Shown here: in pieces, positions 18,806 through 27,941 of the stretch
Layout: every line of letters starts with the position of its first letter
Numbering within the stretch: the stretch's first letter is position 1
NCBI RefSeq assembly: GCF_003051055.1
Contig: NZ_QAON01000014.1
Coordinates: forward strand, 1-64,000
Origin: Agitococcus lubricus
Lineage (GTDB): Bacteria > Pseudomonadota > Gammaproteobacteria > Pseudomonadales > Moraxellaceae
Reading direction: 5' to 3'
DNA length: 64,000 bases
Notes under the pieces: model-generated
Database searches by the model: none
What the model was told of the DNA's origin: nothing
The model's input: the letters and a program-made list of their open reading frames with translations, nothing else
Position numbers and translations under genes: made by a program

Positions 18806-21427
18806 ATGACCAATTTTGACGATCACACACCGATGATGCAGCAGTATTTGCGGATTAAAGCAGACTATACACAGGCTTTAGTATTTTATCGTATGGGTGA
18901 TTTTTATGAGTTGTTTTTTGAAGATGCACACAAAGCCGCGCGTCTGTTAGATATTACCTTAACCCATCGCGGTAAAACCGCAGGTACACCCATTCCCATG
19001 GCAGGTGTCCCTTTTCATGCGGTTGAAGGCTATTTAGCCAAATTAGTCAAACTCGGCGAAACGGTTGTTATTTGTGAGCAAGTGGGCGACCCTGCCACGA
19101 GTAAAGGGCCTGTTGAGCGTAAAGTGGTACGTATTTTAACGCCAGGTACGGTGACAGACGAAGCCTTACTCGATGCCAAACAAGAAGCCTTATTATTAGC
19201 GGTGCATGTTTATCAACAACACTTAGGTTTAGCCGTTTTAGATATCAGTAGTGGCCGTTTTAGTCTTTTGGGGTGTGAGCTAAGTCCTGATGCGTTATTA
19301 GCAGAGTTGGCACGGTTAAATCCTGCCGAAATTCTCATTAGCGAAGACTCTGCCATATTATCTTGGTTAGACCATCGCCCCGTCACTAAACGTCAGCCGT
19401 GGGAATTTATTTATGAGACGGCACAACATAGCTTATGCCAACAGTTTGACGTGAAAGATTTACAAGGTTTTGATTGTTTGCATTTACCCGCAGCCGTGAT
19501 TGCGGCGGGGGCGTTGTTGCAATATGCCAAAGAAACGCAAAAAACGGCTTTAGTGCATATTCAAGGTCTACGTGTTGAGAATGCCAGTGACTTTATTTAT
19601 TTAGATGCCGCTACCCGTCGCAATTTGGAGTTAAGTCAAACCTTAGCGGGTGAGTTTCAATACAGTTTGGCATGGGTCTTGGACAGTTGCCAAACCCCGA
19701 TGGGCAGTCGTTTATTACGCCGTTGGTTACATCAACCTTTACGTCATATTCCCACTTTATTGGCACGACAAACCGCCATTTCAGCGTTAATGACGGATTA
19801 TCAATACGAACATTTGCAAACGCATTTACAAGCGATTGGCGATTGTGAGCGTATTTTGGCGCGTATTGCACTTAAAACGGCGCGCCCCCGTGATTTGAGC
19901 CGATTACGGGAAGTCTTTGCCGAATTACCTGCCTTACAACAAAAATTAGCGTTGTGTCAGAGTGAAAAAGTCCAACAATTAGCGCAAGCGATTGGTGACT
20001 TTCCTGCCTTACACCATTTATTAAGTGGTGCGATTGTCGAAAATCCCCCCGTTGTCATTCGTGACGGCGGCGTATTAGCAGAAGGGTATGATGCAGAGTT
20101 AGATGAGCTGCGTGCTCTCAGTACGCACGCAGGGGATTATTTATTACAACTTGAAAATAAAGAGCGCGAAGCAACAGGCATCTCGACCTTAAAAATTGGT
20201 TATAACCGTGTCAGTGGTTATTATATCGAGCTAACGCGTGCTCAAGCTGACAATGCCCCCGCGCATTTTATTCGTCGGCAAACCTTAAAAAATGCAGAGC
20301 GTTTTATTACCCCCGAACTCAAAGCCTTTGAAGATAAGGCTTTATCTGCGGCATCACGCGCGTTGGCAAGAGAAAAATACTTATATGAGCAACTGCTCTT
20401 GGAGCTGGCTAAAGAGATTGCGCCATTGCAGCAGATGAGTATGGCCTTAGCTGAGTTAGATGTCTTGGTCGCGCTCAGTCAACAAGCTGACGAAGGGCAG
20501 TGGCACGCCCCACAGTTAGTTGACCATAGTTATTTAGATATACAACAAGGCCGACATCCTGTGGTTGAGAGGGTGTTAACACAACATCCGTTTACCCCTA
20601 ATGATACTCACCTTAGTCCACAACAGCGCATGTTAATTATTACTGGGCCTAATATGGGGGGTAAGTCTACGTTTATGCGTCAAACAGCGTTAATTGTGTT
20701 ATTGGCTCATATAGGCAGTTTTGTACCTGCGCAAGCTGCAACCATTGGTAGTATAGACCGCATTTTTACCCGTATTGGTTCGGCCGATGATTTAGCAGGC
20801 GGTCGTTCGACGTTTATGGTTGAAATGACAGAAACGGCCAATATTCTACAAAATGCAACCGCGCAGAGTTTAGTCCTCATGGATGAAGTGGGACGAGGCA
20901 CGAGTACCTTTGATGGTTTAGCCTTAGCATGGGCAGCAGCGGTGCATTTAATTGAAAAAATAAAGGCATTGACCTTGTTTGCTACGCATTATTTTGAGCT
21001 AACCAGTCTACCAGAGCATTACCGTGGTGCTGCAAACGTGCATGTGGCCGCCAGTGACTATGGTGAACATCTCGTCTTTTTGCATCAGGTACAAACAGGG
21101 GCAGCGAGCAAAAGTTTTGGTTTACAAGTTGCCAAATTAGCAGGAGTCCCCTTAGTGGTGATTCAAGCAGCGCAACATAAATTGCATGAATTAGAACAAA
21201 GCCCCCTTGCCAAAAAAGCTAAAAACAAACCAGCACCATTACAAACGGGATTATTTTCTGAGCCTATGATTATCGAAAAAGTCGTTGAAAAAGTGCGCAG
21301 TAAGCCGAGTCTCGTTGAACAAAACTTAGCTGCTTTGGATGTTGATAACCTAACGCCACGCGCTGCATTACAACACTTATATGAGTTACAAGCACTATTG
21401 ATAAAGCAAGCCGACATTAAGGCATGA
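18806..21427 (+). CDS. mutS: DNA mismatch repair ATPase MutS
   Basis: MutS recognises base mismatches and starts methyl-directed repair with MutL. The 873-residue protein carries the mismatch-contacting motif [15 protein letters not shown] near residue 30, the connector and lever domains, Walker [14 protein letters not shown] near 615, Walker [17 protein letters not shown], and the ATPase signature FATHYFELT. The length is complete. AGGGGC before the ATG is a reasonable ribosome binding site. fdxA follows after about 100 bases. Confidence 0.98.
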   Translation: MTNFDDHTPMMQQYLRIKADYTQALVFYRMGDFYELFFEDAHKAARLLDITLTHRGKTAGTPIPMAGVPFHAVEGYLAKLVKLGETVVICEQVGDPATSKGPVERKVVRILTPGTVTDEALLDAKQEALLLAVHVYQQHLGLAVLDISSGRFSLLGCELSPDALLAELARLNPAEILISEDSAILSWLDHRPVTKRQPWEFIYETAQHSLCQQFDVKDLQGFDCLHLPAAVIAAGALLQYAKETQKTALVHIQGLRVENASDFIYLDAATRRNLELSQTLAGEFQYSLAWVLDSCQTPMGSRLLRRWLHQPLRHIPTLLARQTAISALMTDYQYEHLQTHLQAIGDCERILARIALKTARPRDLSRLREVFAELPALQQKLALCQSEKVQQLAQAIGDFPALHHLLSGAIVENPPVVIRDGGVLAEGYDAELDELRALSTHAGDYLLQLENKEREATGISTLKIGYNRVSGYYIELTRAQADNAPAHFIRRQTLKNAERFITPELKAFEDKALSAASRALAREKYLYEQLLLELAKEIAPLQQMSMALAELDVLVALSQQADEGQWHAPQLVDHSYLDIQQGRHPVVERVLTQHPFTPNDTHLSPQQRMLIITGPNMGGKSTFMRQTALIVLLAHIGSFVPAQAATIGSIDRIFTRIGSADDLAGGRSTFMVEMTETANILQNATAQSLVLMDEVGRGTSTFDGLALAWAAAVHLIEKIKALTLFATHYFELTSLPEHYRGAANVHVAASDYGEHLVFLHQVQTGAASKSFGLQVAKLAGVPLVVIQAAQHKLHELEQSPLAKKAKNKPAPLQTGLFSEPMIIEKVVEKVRSKPSLVEQNLAALDVDNLTPRAALQHLYELQALLIKQADIKA

Positions 21428-21529
21428 CAATAACAGGGATAATGCTTAGAATATAAGACGTTATCCCATCTTTTTGATGGTGTTCATCCCGTTAATGGAT
21501 ACACCCCTAATTTTAAGAGGCAAGACAGC

Positions 21530-21853
21530 ATGGCTTTTGTCGTTACCGAAAATTGTATTAAATGTAAATATCAAGACTGTGTAGAGGTTTGTCCTGTAGA
21601 CTGTTTCTATGAAGGTCCTAATTTTTTAGTCATTCATCCTGACGAATGTATTGACTGTGCTTTGTGCGAACCAGAGTGTCCAGCCAATGCGATTTTCTCA
21701 GAAGATGAAGTACCTAAAGGCCAAGAAAAATACATTAAATTGAACGCAGAATTAGCCGAAGTATGGCCAAATATCACCGAAAAAGGTGAAGCCCCAGCCG
21801 ATGCTAAACAGTGGGATGGTGTTAGCGATAAATTCCAATACTTAGAGCGTTAA
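21530..21853 (+). CDS. fdxA: 7Fe ferredoxin FdxA
   Basis: This is a 107-residue electron carrier with one [3Fe-4S] and one [4Fe-4S] cluster. The cluster ligands are visible: [17 protein letters not shown] for the first half and [12 protein letters not shown] for the second. The acidic C-terminal extension is typical of the FdxA family of proteobacteria. AAGAGGCAAG precedes the start. The mutS-fdxA order is the pseudomonad one and is followed here by an RsmZ-like sRNA on the opposite strand. Confidence 0.95.
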   Translation: MAFVVTENCIKCKYQDCVEVCPVDCFYEGPNFLVIHPDECIDCALCEPECPANAIFSEDEVPKGQEKYIKLNAELAEVWPNITEKGEAPADAKQWDGVSDKFQYLER

Positions 21854-21857
21854 GCAC

Positions 21858-21882
21858 AGGCCGCCTTGAGCGGCCTTTTTTA
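21858..21882 (+). terminator. Rho-independent terminator of fdxA
   Basis: The stem AGGCCGC/GCGGCCT with a CTTGA loop is followed by a run of six T, five bases after the fdxA stop. Confidence 0.9.
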
Positions 21883-22140
21883 TAGTAAATTGCCGCGACG
21901 ATAGTCAAAAATAACTAAAGCAGTTTGAGATAAGCGAGTAGATTTTTAAGTGAAACGGTGCTGAATTAATGGCGCTTGGGGAGCGTAGTATCATTGTTTA
22001 CGCGATTGCCGTGATGATAAAAAGATAAAGCAGAGAATGGATGTAACGGCAGTTGATATAGCGTATTGATTGTATGGTGAAAACATACTTTATTAATGGT
22101 TAAGACAGCTATATCGTATGAGAATATTTTTCTGTACCCC

Positions 22141-22405
22141 AAAAACACAAGCGGGGCAGATAAACTGCCCCGATTTGTATCCATCCCGAACTTCCCTACA
22201 CGTCCTAGTGTCTCCATTCCGTCCTTTTATGCTTCTCAGCAATTGTCCTTTTCCTGTATCCTATAACGCGTCCTGACGAGTCCTTAGTGTAGTCCTCACA
22301 CTTCCTTCTGTACTTCCCATTACAACTAGCATCCTGCTATATCCTGTACGGCCTTGTGTTGTTCTTCATGAACTATTTTGTCCAACATCCTGTAACCGCC
22401 TTGTT
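22141..22405 (-). ncRNA. rsmZ: RsmZ/CsrB-type CsrA-sequestering sRNA
   Basis: The minus strand carries 20 GGA motifs between 22411 and 22180, many as ACAGGA or AAGGA. Some are displayed in hairpin loops: TAGCA-GGA-TGCTA (22327-22339) and AGTGT-GAGGACT-ACACT (22286-22302). It ends in a strong terminator (CGGGGCAG/CTGCCCCG, 22152-22172, then TTGTGTTTTT). A -10-like TATTAT lies at 22412-22417 on the minus strand. The place just after mutS-fdxA is where rsmZ lies in Pseudomonas, which supports orthology. The outermost motif (22409-22411) sits at the edge of the inferred transcript, whose start is not certain. Confidence 0.85.
22152..22172 (-). terminator. Terminator of the RsmZ-like sRNA
   Basis: A perfect 8-bp G+C-rich stem with a 5-base loop is followed on the minus strand by CTTGTGTTTTT. 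On the plus strand no T run follows, so it acts for the minus-strand sRNA. Confidence 0.85.
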
Positions 22406-22947
22406 GTGTCCATAATAACATAAAACGCTTTGACTACAAGTAGCCATCTGTCAGCTTTTGGCTATGTGGTCGCAAGATAGGAAATCTGTGTTTTTATAAA
22501 AAAATTATGTATTACAATTGGTTATGTTTTTTAAATGAGTTTATTTGATGTTGATTTATGGAAAAATAAGTAAAAATCGTACAGTAAATGTCAGATTTTT
22601 CCTACAAAATAAAACGTCAAACGGGCGTCAATCAAACACGCTATTTGATGGCTACGGCTAACATAATCGATAGTTTTACGCAGTTGCATGATACAGCTTG
22701 GATGTTTTAAGCGTAGGCACTATGTTAGATACACAAATGCTGATTAGATAGCGAAGCGTTACACCGAAATACACTAAGTAATAACAAAAACCTACAGTGC
22801 AAAACTCATTTTCAGCGTACCTTTATCACATCAAATAGAGATTCTGTTTTGTCCTGTGACGCGTTGCCCAATCGTTAATGTGGGCTCAAAATTTCAGGCA
22901 TGATGAGTCCTATCTTTTAGATATCTATAATAATAAAAGATGATAGT
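22406..22947. promoter_or_regulatory. Promoter region of the RsmZ-like sRNA and of the RNase T2-fold gene
   Basis: This 540-base stretch has no convincing gene. Next to the sRNA is its promoter. From about 22490 to 22590 the sequence is extremely AT-rich, and beyond it lies a GacA-like palindrome (22589-22606). The part from 22700 to 22947 should contain the promoter of the divergent RNase T2-fold gene. In Pseudomonas rpoS occupies the far side of rsmZ; no trace of rpoS is visible here. Confidence 0.5.
22589..22606 (-). promoter_or_regulatory. Distal GacA-type upstream activating site
   Basis: On the minus strand the site reads TGTAGGAAAAATCTGACA, matching TGTAAG-N6-CTTACA at 10 of 12 fixed positions. 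Its left arm TGTAGG is identical to that of the site in front of the other sRNA. It is about 190 bases upstream of the likely transcript start, with an AT-rich spacer. Confidence 0.5.
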
Positions 22948-23625
22948 GTGAGTGCGTATATGAAGTGGTGTGGTGTGATAGTTCAGGCTTGTCTGCTCGG
23001 GGTGTTATGGCCTCCCGTCTCTGTATTGGCTGAAGAACAAACTGCAAATGCGCAACCTATTAAACACCGTTATTTACTATCTATCAATTTAGCGCCTGCA
23101 TCGTGTACCTTACATCCCGAAACACGTGAGTTACGTCAATGCCAAGAAGGGTATTCATTAATTGTTCATGGTTTATGGACAGAAAAGAGTGCAACGAATA
23201 AGCCGACGATTTGTTCGGATAAACCGCCAGAGCTATCCCCTGTTCAGCAACGTGTGCTCGAAAAATTGATGCCTGATGAAACCGTACGTAATGCAGCATG
23301 GCAAAAATATGGCGCGTGTATGGGGCTAACAGCACAGCAGTATTTTCGTGCTATTATGTCGTATACCAATAAATTAAAATTACCTGAAATGTTCAAAGAA
23401 GAAGGGCTTGACCGTCAAGTTGACCGAGATGAGTTGGCAGCAGCGATTCAAAAGCTCAATACAGGACTCCCTGAGAAAGGCTTTTATTTACGTTGTCAAA
23501 CTAAGCAAGATAAAACATTTTTAACCGAAGTCCGTGTTTGTTATGACAAAGAAGGGCAGTTTGCCGAGTGTAAAACCTTTAAGCCAAACTGCCCTGATTA
23601 TATTACCTTAAGAGCCATTAAATAG
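22948..23625 (+). CDS. Secreted RNase T2-fold protein with a degenerate active site
   Basis: This protein of up to 225 residues has a signal peptide ending near VSVLA and is expected in the periplasm or outside. The first RNase T2 motif, IVHGLWTE, is intact with His74. The second motif, normally HEW.KHG.C, reads AAWQKYGAC (116-124). The catalytic Glu and both His positions are replaced while the structural Trp, Lys, Gly and Cys are kept. Several cysteines remain for the fold. It may be a non-catalytic binder or an enzyme with altered chemistry. The start is uncertain: GTG 22948 or ATG 22960 (MKWCGVIV), neither with a strong ribosome binding site. Its 3' end overlaps the next gene by 8 bases. 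Confidence 0.75.
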   Translation: MSAYMKWCGVIVQACLLGVLWPPVSVLAEEQTANAQPIKHRYLLSINLAPASCTLHPETRELRQCQEGYSLIVHGLWTEKSATNKPTICSDKPPELSPVQQRVLEKLMPDETVRNAAWQKYGACMGLTAQQYFRAIMSYTNKLKLPEMFKEEGLDRQVDRDELAAAIQKLNTGLPEKGFYLRCQTKQDKTFLTEVRVCYDKEGQFAECKTFKPNCPDYITLRAIK

Positions 23626-24859
23626 TCGTATGCCGCTCGGCTTCAAAACGTCGCGCTTCTAACATAGAGCGGTTCAGCCATGTATTTTTAGCAAGTTTCC
23701 CCATATTCAGAGCGCTGAATTGAAGACTACTTTTGAGATTATGCCAGTCACTCATTGCCTTAGGTAATTTCATTAAGTGAAAGTTGGCTTGAAATACGCC
23801 TTCTTTTGCAGCAATAAAACTCGGGCTAGCCAACGCAAACTGCGGAAAAAGCATAAAGCCAGTCTCACCAAAACTCATTAAACTGGGGATAGGTAATGGC
23901 TTAAACTCAAGTAGCGGCTTAGCTTGTGTTTGCCGTTTAATATTTTTAGCAATCAAAGCCCCCATGGGAATCGCGTGATATGCCTGTTTAGGAATGGCGG
24001 GTTCAATGCTCACAGTATCACCTGCAAGCCACACATTTGCTATAACGGTTGACTGCAAAAAAGCATTGACAGGAGCGTAACCTTGAGTGGGTGCTAATGG
24101 TGTTTGCGCCAGTAATGGATGCGGAATAGCACCTGCACACCATAACGTGACACGGCTATTGAGGCGTTGACCATCATCTAAAACAACCGCATCTTTTTCG
24201 ACGGCAATCACCGTGCGCCCCATATGCCATGTAATATCTAAGTCCCGCATTTTTCCTCTTAGATAGCTATCTAAACCGTGATAATGCGGCATCAATTGGG
24301 TATTTTGTTCAATAACATGCACTTGAAAACGCCATTGTTTTTGATAACGACGTATAATTTCTCCCAGCACTTCTAAGCCTTCAATATTTGCACCGACTAG
24401 AACGACAGGTCGGTTACTGATACCTAAACTATCTAGCCTTTGCAGTTGATGAGCTGCGCGTTCTGCATCGGCAATACAGCAAAATGGAATAGCATAGTTG
24501 GCAGCGCCTGCGATGTTTGAGACTAAACTTTGATTGCCAATAGCAACAATCAGTTGCTCATAAGGCACATAACTGCCTTTTTTTAATTGTACGCGCTGTT
24601 GTTGGTAGTCGATGGCGATGACTTCATCAAGCATAAATTGATGACCCGCCCGTTGAATCAGGTTCGCTCGGTCGTGTCGGAGTTGGTCGGCTTTTTTATG
24701 ACGAGAAATGAGTTCATGGATATGCGGCAGCCATTCAAAGTCTGGGCTAGGGTCAATGACGGTCACCTCATAATCACGCGCAGAGAGGCCTTTTGCAGCA
24801 TTCATTCCTGCGAAATTAGCACCAATAATCACAATACGTTGTCGATTAGCAATCAGCAT
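23618..24859 (-). CDS. NDH-2-like FAD/NAD(P)-dependent oxidoreductase
   Basis: The 413-residue flavoprotein has the N-terminal FAD-binding Rossmann motif IVIIGANFAGMNAAKGL (9-25), the conserved AIGNQS turn, a second nucleotide-binding segment VVLVGANIEGLEVLGEI, and VWLAGDTV of the FAD-contacting region. This is the arrangement of type II NADH dehydrogenases and sulfide:quinone oxidoreductases. The SQR redox cysteines are not evident, so an NDH-2-like quinone reductase is the better guess. The C terminus has amphipathic basic segments that could attach it to the membrane. It stands alone, convergent with the RNase T2-fold gene. Confidence 0.78.
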   Translation of the reverse strand: MLIANRQRIVIIGANFAGMNAAKGLSARDYEVTVIDPSPDFEWLPHIHELISRHKKADQLRHDRANLIQRAGHQFMLDEVIAIDYQQQRVQLKKGSYVPYEQLIVAIGNQSLVSNIAGAANYAIPFCCIADAERAAHQLQRLDSLGISNRPVVLVGANIEGLEVLGEIIRRYQKQWRFQVHVIEQNTQLMPHYHGLDSYLRGKMRDLDITWHMGRTVIAVEKDAVVLDDGQRLNSRVTLWCAGAIPHPLLAQTPLAPTQGYAPVNAFLQSTVIANVWLAGDTVSIEPAIPKQAYHAIPMGALIAKNIKRQTQAKPLLEFKPLPIPSLMSFGETGFMLFPQFALASPSFIAAKEGVFQANFHLMKLPKAMSDWHNLKSSLQFSALNMGKLAKNTWLNRSMLEARRFEAERHTTI

Positions 24860-25053
24860 TTGAGGTTCTCAATCAATATGCGAGCTGCTTTTATTGGCAA
24901 TGTCTCGCGTGAGGTTAGATGGTGAAGTCTGTCGCAAAGTCCTTAGTTAACTCACAATGAGCGTAGGCATCTGGGGTTAAAAATGCTATTTTTTAGTACA
25001 CCAAATCCGATGAAATAAACGGTTCTCAGCGCTTTAAGGATAACTTAACGACA

Positions 25054-26472
25054 ATGGCTATTGATTATTGTAAATATCATCCCTTGACATTAGCAACATG
25101 GCATTGCTCAGGTTGTCATATCAATGTCTGTGATGACTGCACACATATGACCAGCGATGTCGAGGCGCAGCCGCAGTGTTTGTTATGTAATCAGCCGTTA
25201 ACCATGATGAATGCCGAACGTGCCGTTCCACCTTTTTGGCAAAACTTCACCGATTTTTTACGTTTACCCTTTAATCTTTGGGGATTGATGTGGTTAGTAG
25301 TGGTAGCTTTACTGGTCAGTATGGCAAGTCAATTACCCATGCTCTTTGTCGTGGGACTGGGATTTTTTATCAGTACGGTATATGGTTGGTGTTTGTTACA
25401 GCAATTGATGTTGGGTGAGTTCAAACCACCGACGCTCGCCGTATTATCTAAATTAGATAAGCGTTTAGCCGTAGAAATGAGTGCTTTTTTGACGGCATTA
25501 TTGGTGGGGGCGGGTATAGCCGCTGAACGTATCCCGTGGTTAGCCACTTTATTGATGCTCGGTGTGGTTGTATTAATGCCGTTATGGTTAATGGCGGTTG
25601 CGGTTGATAAAAGTATCACTGCATTGTGGCAAGCACATGCCTTAAAGCATGTTTTGTCAGCAATTCAATTTGTATATTTACCGATTGCATTCACTGCCGT
25701 GGGTTTATCTATTGCTCTGTATAGCATGGTGCATTTATTGGCAGATGTGTTACCAATGACGCTGAATTTAGCCTTACGCCAAGTGGTATATGCCTACGGC
25801 GTATGGGTCATTATGGCGGTGTCGGGTTATACGGTATATCAGTTTCATAAAGCGTTGCAGTTGGAGTTAACACAAAAAAAGACGCGTAAACGGGTGGTTA
25901 TGCGTAAGTTGGATAACCAAACAAACCGTTTGGAAGTCTATCTCAAAGAAGGATTGTATGACCGTGCGGCAGCTTTATTAAAGTCACTGGCCGAAAAGCA
26001 AAAAAAAGACCCAGAAATTCAGGCGCGTTATTATCATCTTTTAGTATTTATGCAAGATAAAGAGCAAATTCCGTATCAAGCCTCAAATTATTTAGAAGCC
26101 TTATTAGAGGTAGGGCAGATGAGTCAGGCGTTGCAGGTGCTGAATAAGTTACAGTATTTGATGCCTGATTTTAGACCACAAACGCCAGACATCTGTTTCG
26201 ATTTAGCGAAAGCGTGCGTGGAAGAGCAAGACTATCAACGTGCCGTCAACTTACTGACTAAAATGCATCAGCATTATCCTAATTATGCCAATTTGCCAGA
26301 GGCTTATTTATTGTTAGCCAAATTATGGCATGACAAATTAGCGGATAAACATCAAGCGCTAGAAGTATTGGAGTATTTAGTGCTTCGTTTTACACGTCAC
26401 CCTCGTTTCCCACAAATTCAAGCCTACTGGCGTGAGTTAGGCGGTAAGCCTAAAGAAGATTTTTTACTTTAG
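25054..26472 (+). CDS. Membrane protein with N-terminal B-box-like zinc finger and TPR tail
   Basis: The 472-residue protein starts with a B-box-like zinc site (CKYHPLTLATWHCSGC, then CDDCT and CLLC, within the first 50 residues). Four to six hydrophobic segments follow between about 75 and 265. The cytoplasmic tail (270-472) is helical with TPR-like repeats (YDRAAALLKSLAEKQKKDP, QDYQRAVNLLTKMHQHYPNY). I do not know its function. Its 3' end overlaps by 4 bases that of the convergent gene, a rhomboid-like protein also with a TPR-like tail. Confidence 0.7.
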   Translation: MAIDYCKYHPLTLATWHCSGCHINVCDDCTHMTSDVEAQPQCLLCNQPLTMMNAERAVPPFWQNFTDFLRLPFNLWGLMWLVVVALLVSMASQLPMLFVVGLGFFISTVYGWCLLQQLMLGEFKPPTLAVLSKLDKRLAVEMSAFLTALLVGAGIAAERIPWLATLLMLGVVVLMPLWLMAVAVDKSITALWQAHALKHVLSAIQFVYLPIAFTAVGLSIALYSMVHLLADVLPMTLNLALRQVVYAYGVWVIMAVSGYTVYQFHKALQLELTQKKTRKRVVMRKLDNQTNRLEVYLKEGLYDRAAALLKSLAEKQKKDPEIQARYYHLLVFMQDKEQIPYQASNYLEALLEVGQMSQALQVLNKLQYLMPDFRPQTPDICFDLAKACVEEQDYQRAVNLLTKMHQHYPNYANLPEAYLLLAKLWHDKLADKHQALEVLEYLVLRFTRHPRFPQIQAYWRELGGKPKEDFLL

Positions 26473-27920
26473 GGTATAGGGTCTGTTTTTTGATTAGCGA
26501 GTTGCTGGTAATAGCTAGCACGTTGTTGATGATGAAGCTGTTCAAATAGTTGACTGAGGACAAGAGCTGCTTTTTTGGCTAGCACAGATGGACGTTTGCT
26601 TTCAGCACCACGTTTATACACCTCTTCAGCTTCTTTGTAGGCAGAAATACGTGCAAAACGCATGGCCAACTTAAAGCAGGTGTCACTGTCTAAGCTGGCA
26701 AAACTCAAACTACGCCGTTTATAGTCGTTGTAAATAGATAAAATCAGATGATTATCTGTTTTTTGATTGGCTAAGTTAAAAATCCCCATGGTGGTTGCTT
26801 CAAACTCAAGCTCCGCAGGTTTAAATTTAATCAAATGATATAAATGCTCTAGCACACGACGGTCGTCAGGATATTTTTCTAATAATGTCCGTAGTTGTTT
26901 TTCGGCATTCGCAAACTGCATCTCGCTAATTTTAGTTAAAATATGATGAAGCTCATGGCGATAGACCTCATCTTTTGGCACTTCATCGACAATCACCTCT
27001 TCGGTATCTGGTGTAGGCAGTTTGATAAACCAGCGTTGATATAAAAAGTGCAAGATGATGCCACTCACAAAAGCGACACTACAGGCAGCTAATAACCATA
27101 AATCGTGATGGCTCCAGCTATGATACAAAGCATAGGCAATAAATAGAGCCAAAAAAAGCCAACCATTTGTTTTGAGCTGACTGTTGAGTAATCTCAAACT
27201 TGCAGTCTGATTAAACCGAATAAAAGCCACACCTAATAGTGCCGAAATAGCACCAAATGCTCCAACAAGCGGAGAGATGGCATGTAAATGCGTGACTAAA
27301 TACACAATTCCTGCACTGAGACTGCCAACCGCCCAAGCGGTTAAGACAATACCACTGCCCAAACTATGTTCGAGCAAAATGCCCACCAGTAGTAGTAACA
27401 CAACGGCCAACAAAATATCTGCTGAGTTGTGGTCTAAAAAAGCATAAGTCACAAAGGTAATAGGCCGAAAACGCTGTGCATCTAAGCCTAATATTTGTGT
27501 GCTCATTAAATCACGTTGCTCATTAAATATGCGGCGATTTTCTTGCCATTGACTAAACACCTCAGTGTCTAAATAGTCGTCGCCTTGTTTAGTAATAGAT
27601 GCTGCAAAAGCATAATCAAAACCAATTTGTTGGCTAAGAAGGTCGTATTGACCACGGTCATAGGCTTTTTGTAGGGTATCTAAGGTCTGAGTTTGCTGCT
27701 GTTGTAACAGATGTGTGGGGTATAATGGCCACTCTACGGCTAATAAGTGTTGCTGATAATAACGCTGTAGATGCTGCTGACGCGCTGTATCTAAGGGCTG
27801 TAACCATGCGAATAATAATAACAGCAATGCACAAATCGCTAAACACAAACGGGGTGGCTTATGATAATCATAGGGTTTGTCTATGGGGGCGATGAGCATA
27901 TAAACCACCTTATCATGCAT
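26469..27920 (-). CDS. Rhomboid-like membrane protein lacking the catalytic serine, with TPR tail
   Basis: The 483-residue protein has one N-terminal membrane segment (about 27-41), an extracytoplasmic region, a block of six hydrophobic segments (160-300) and a soluble helical tail with TPR-like repeats. The membrane block resembles rhomboid proteases, including ITFVTYAFLDHN. However, the active-site motif GASG reads GAFGAI, with Phe222 where the nucleophilic Ser should be. The last membrane helix has HDLWLLAACSVAF instead of the usual HLGG helix. It should therefore be a rhomboid-like pseudoprotease. The assignment rests on motif and topology. Confidence 0.65.
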   Translation of the reverse strand: MHDKVVYMLIAPIDKPYDYHKPPRLCLAICALLLLLFAWLQPLDTARQQHLQRYYQQHLLAVEWPLYPTHLLQQQQTQTLDTLQKAYDRGQYDLLSQQIGFDYAFAASITKQGDDYLDTEVFSQWQENRRIFNEQRDLMSTQILGLDAQRFRPITFVTYAFLDHNSADILLAVVLLLLVGILLEHSLGSGIVLTAWAVGSLSAGIVYLVTHLHAISPLVGAFGAISALLGVAFIRFNQTASLRLLNSQLKTNGWLFLALFIAYALYHSWSHHDLWLLAACSVAFVSGIILHFLYQRWFIKLPTPDTEEVIVDEVPKDEVYRHELHHILTKISEMQFANAEKQLRTLLEKYPDDRRVLEHLYHLIKFKPAELEFEATTMGIFNLANQKTDNHLILSIYNDYKRRSLSFASLDSDTCFKLAMRFARISAYKEAEEVYKRGAESKRPSVLAKKAALVLSQLFEQLHHQQRASYYQQLANQKTDPIP

Positions 27921-27941
27921 TTTGGTTGAGAAAAATCAACA

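Noticed and set aside
21966-22217. An 83-codon minus-strand reading frame after fdxA
   Set aside because: It overlaps the GGA-motif RNA and its terminator, has no ribosome binding site, and its reading is explained by the repeated RNA motifs.
22449-22466. TGTCAG-N6-GCTATG as a proximal GacA site of the RsmZ-like sRNA
   Set aside because: Only one arm fits the pattern; the distal site at 22589-22606 is much better.
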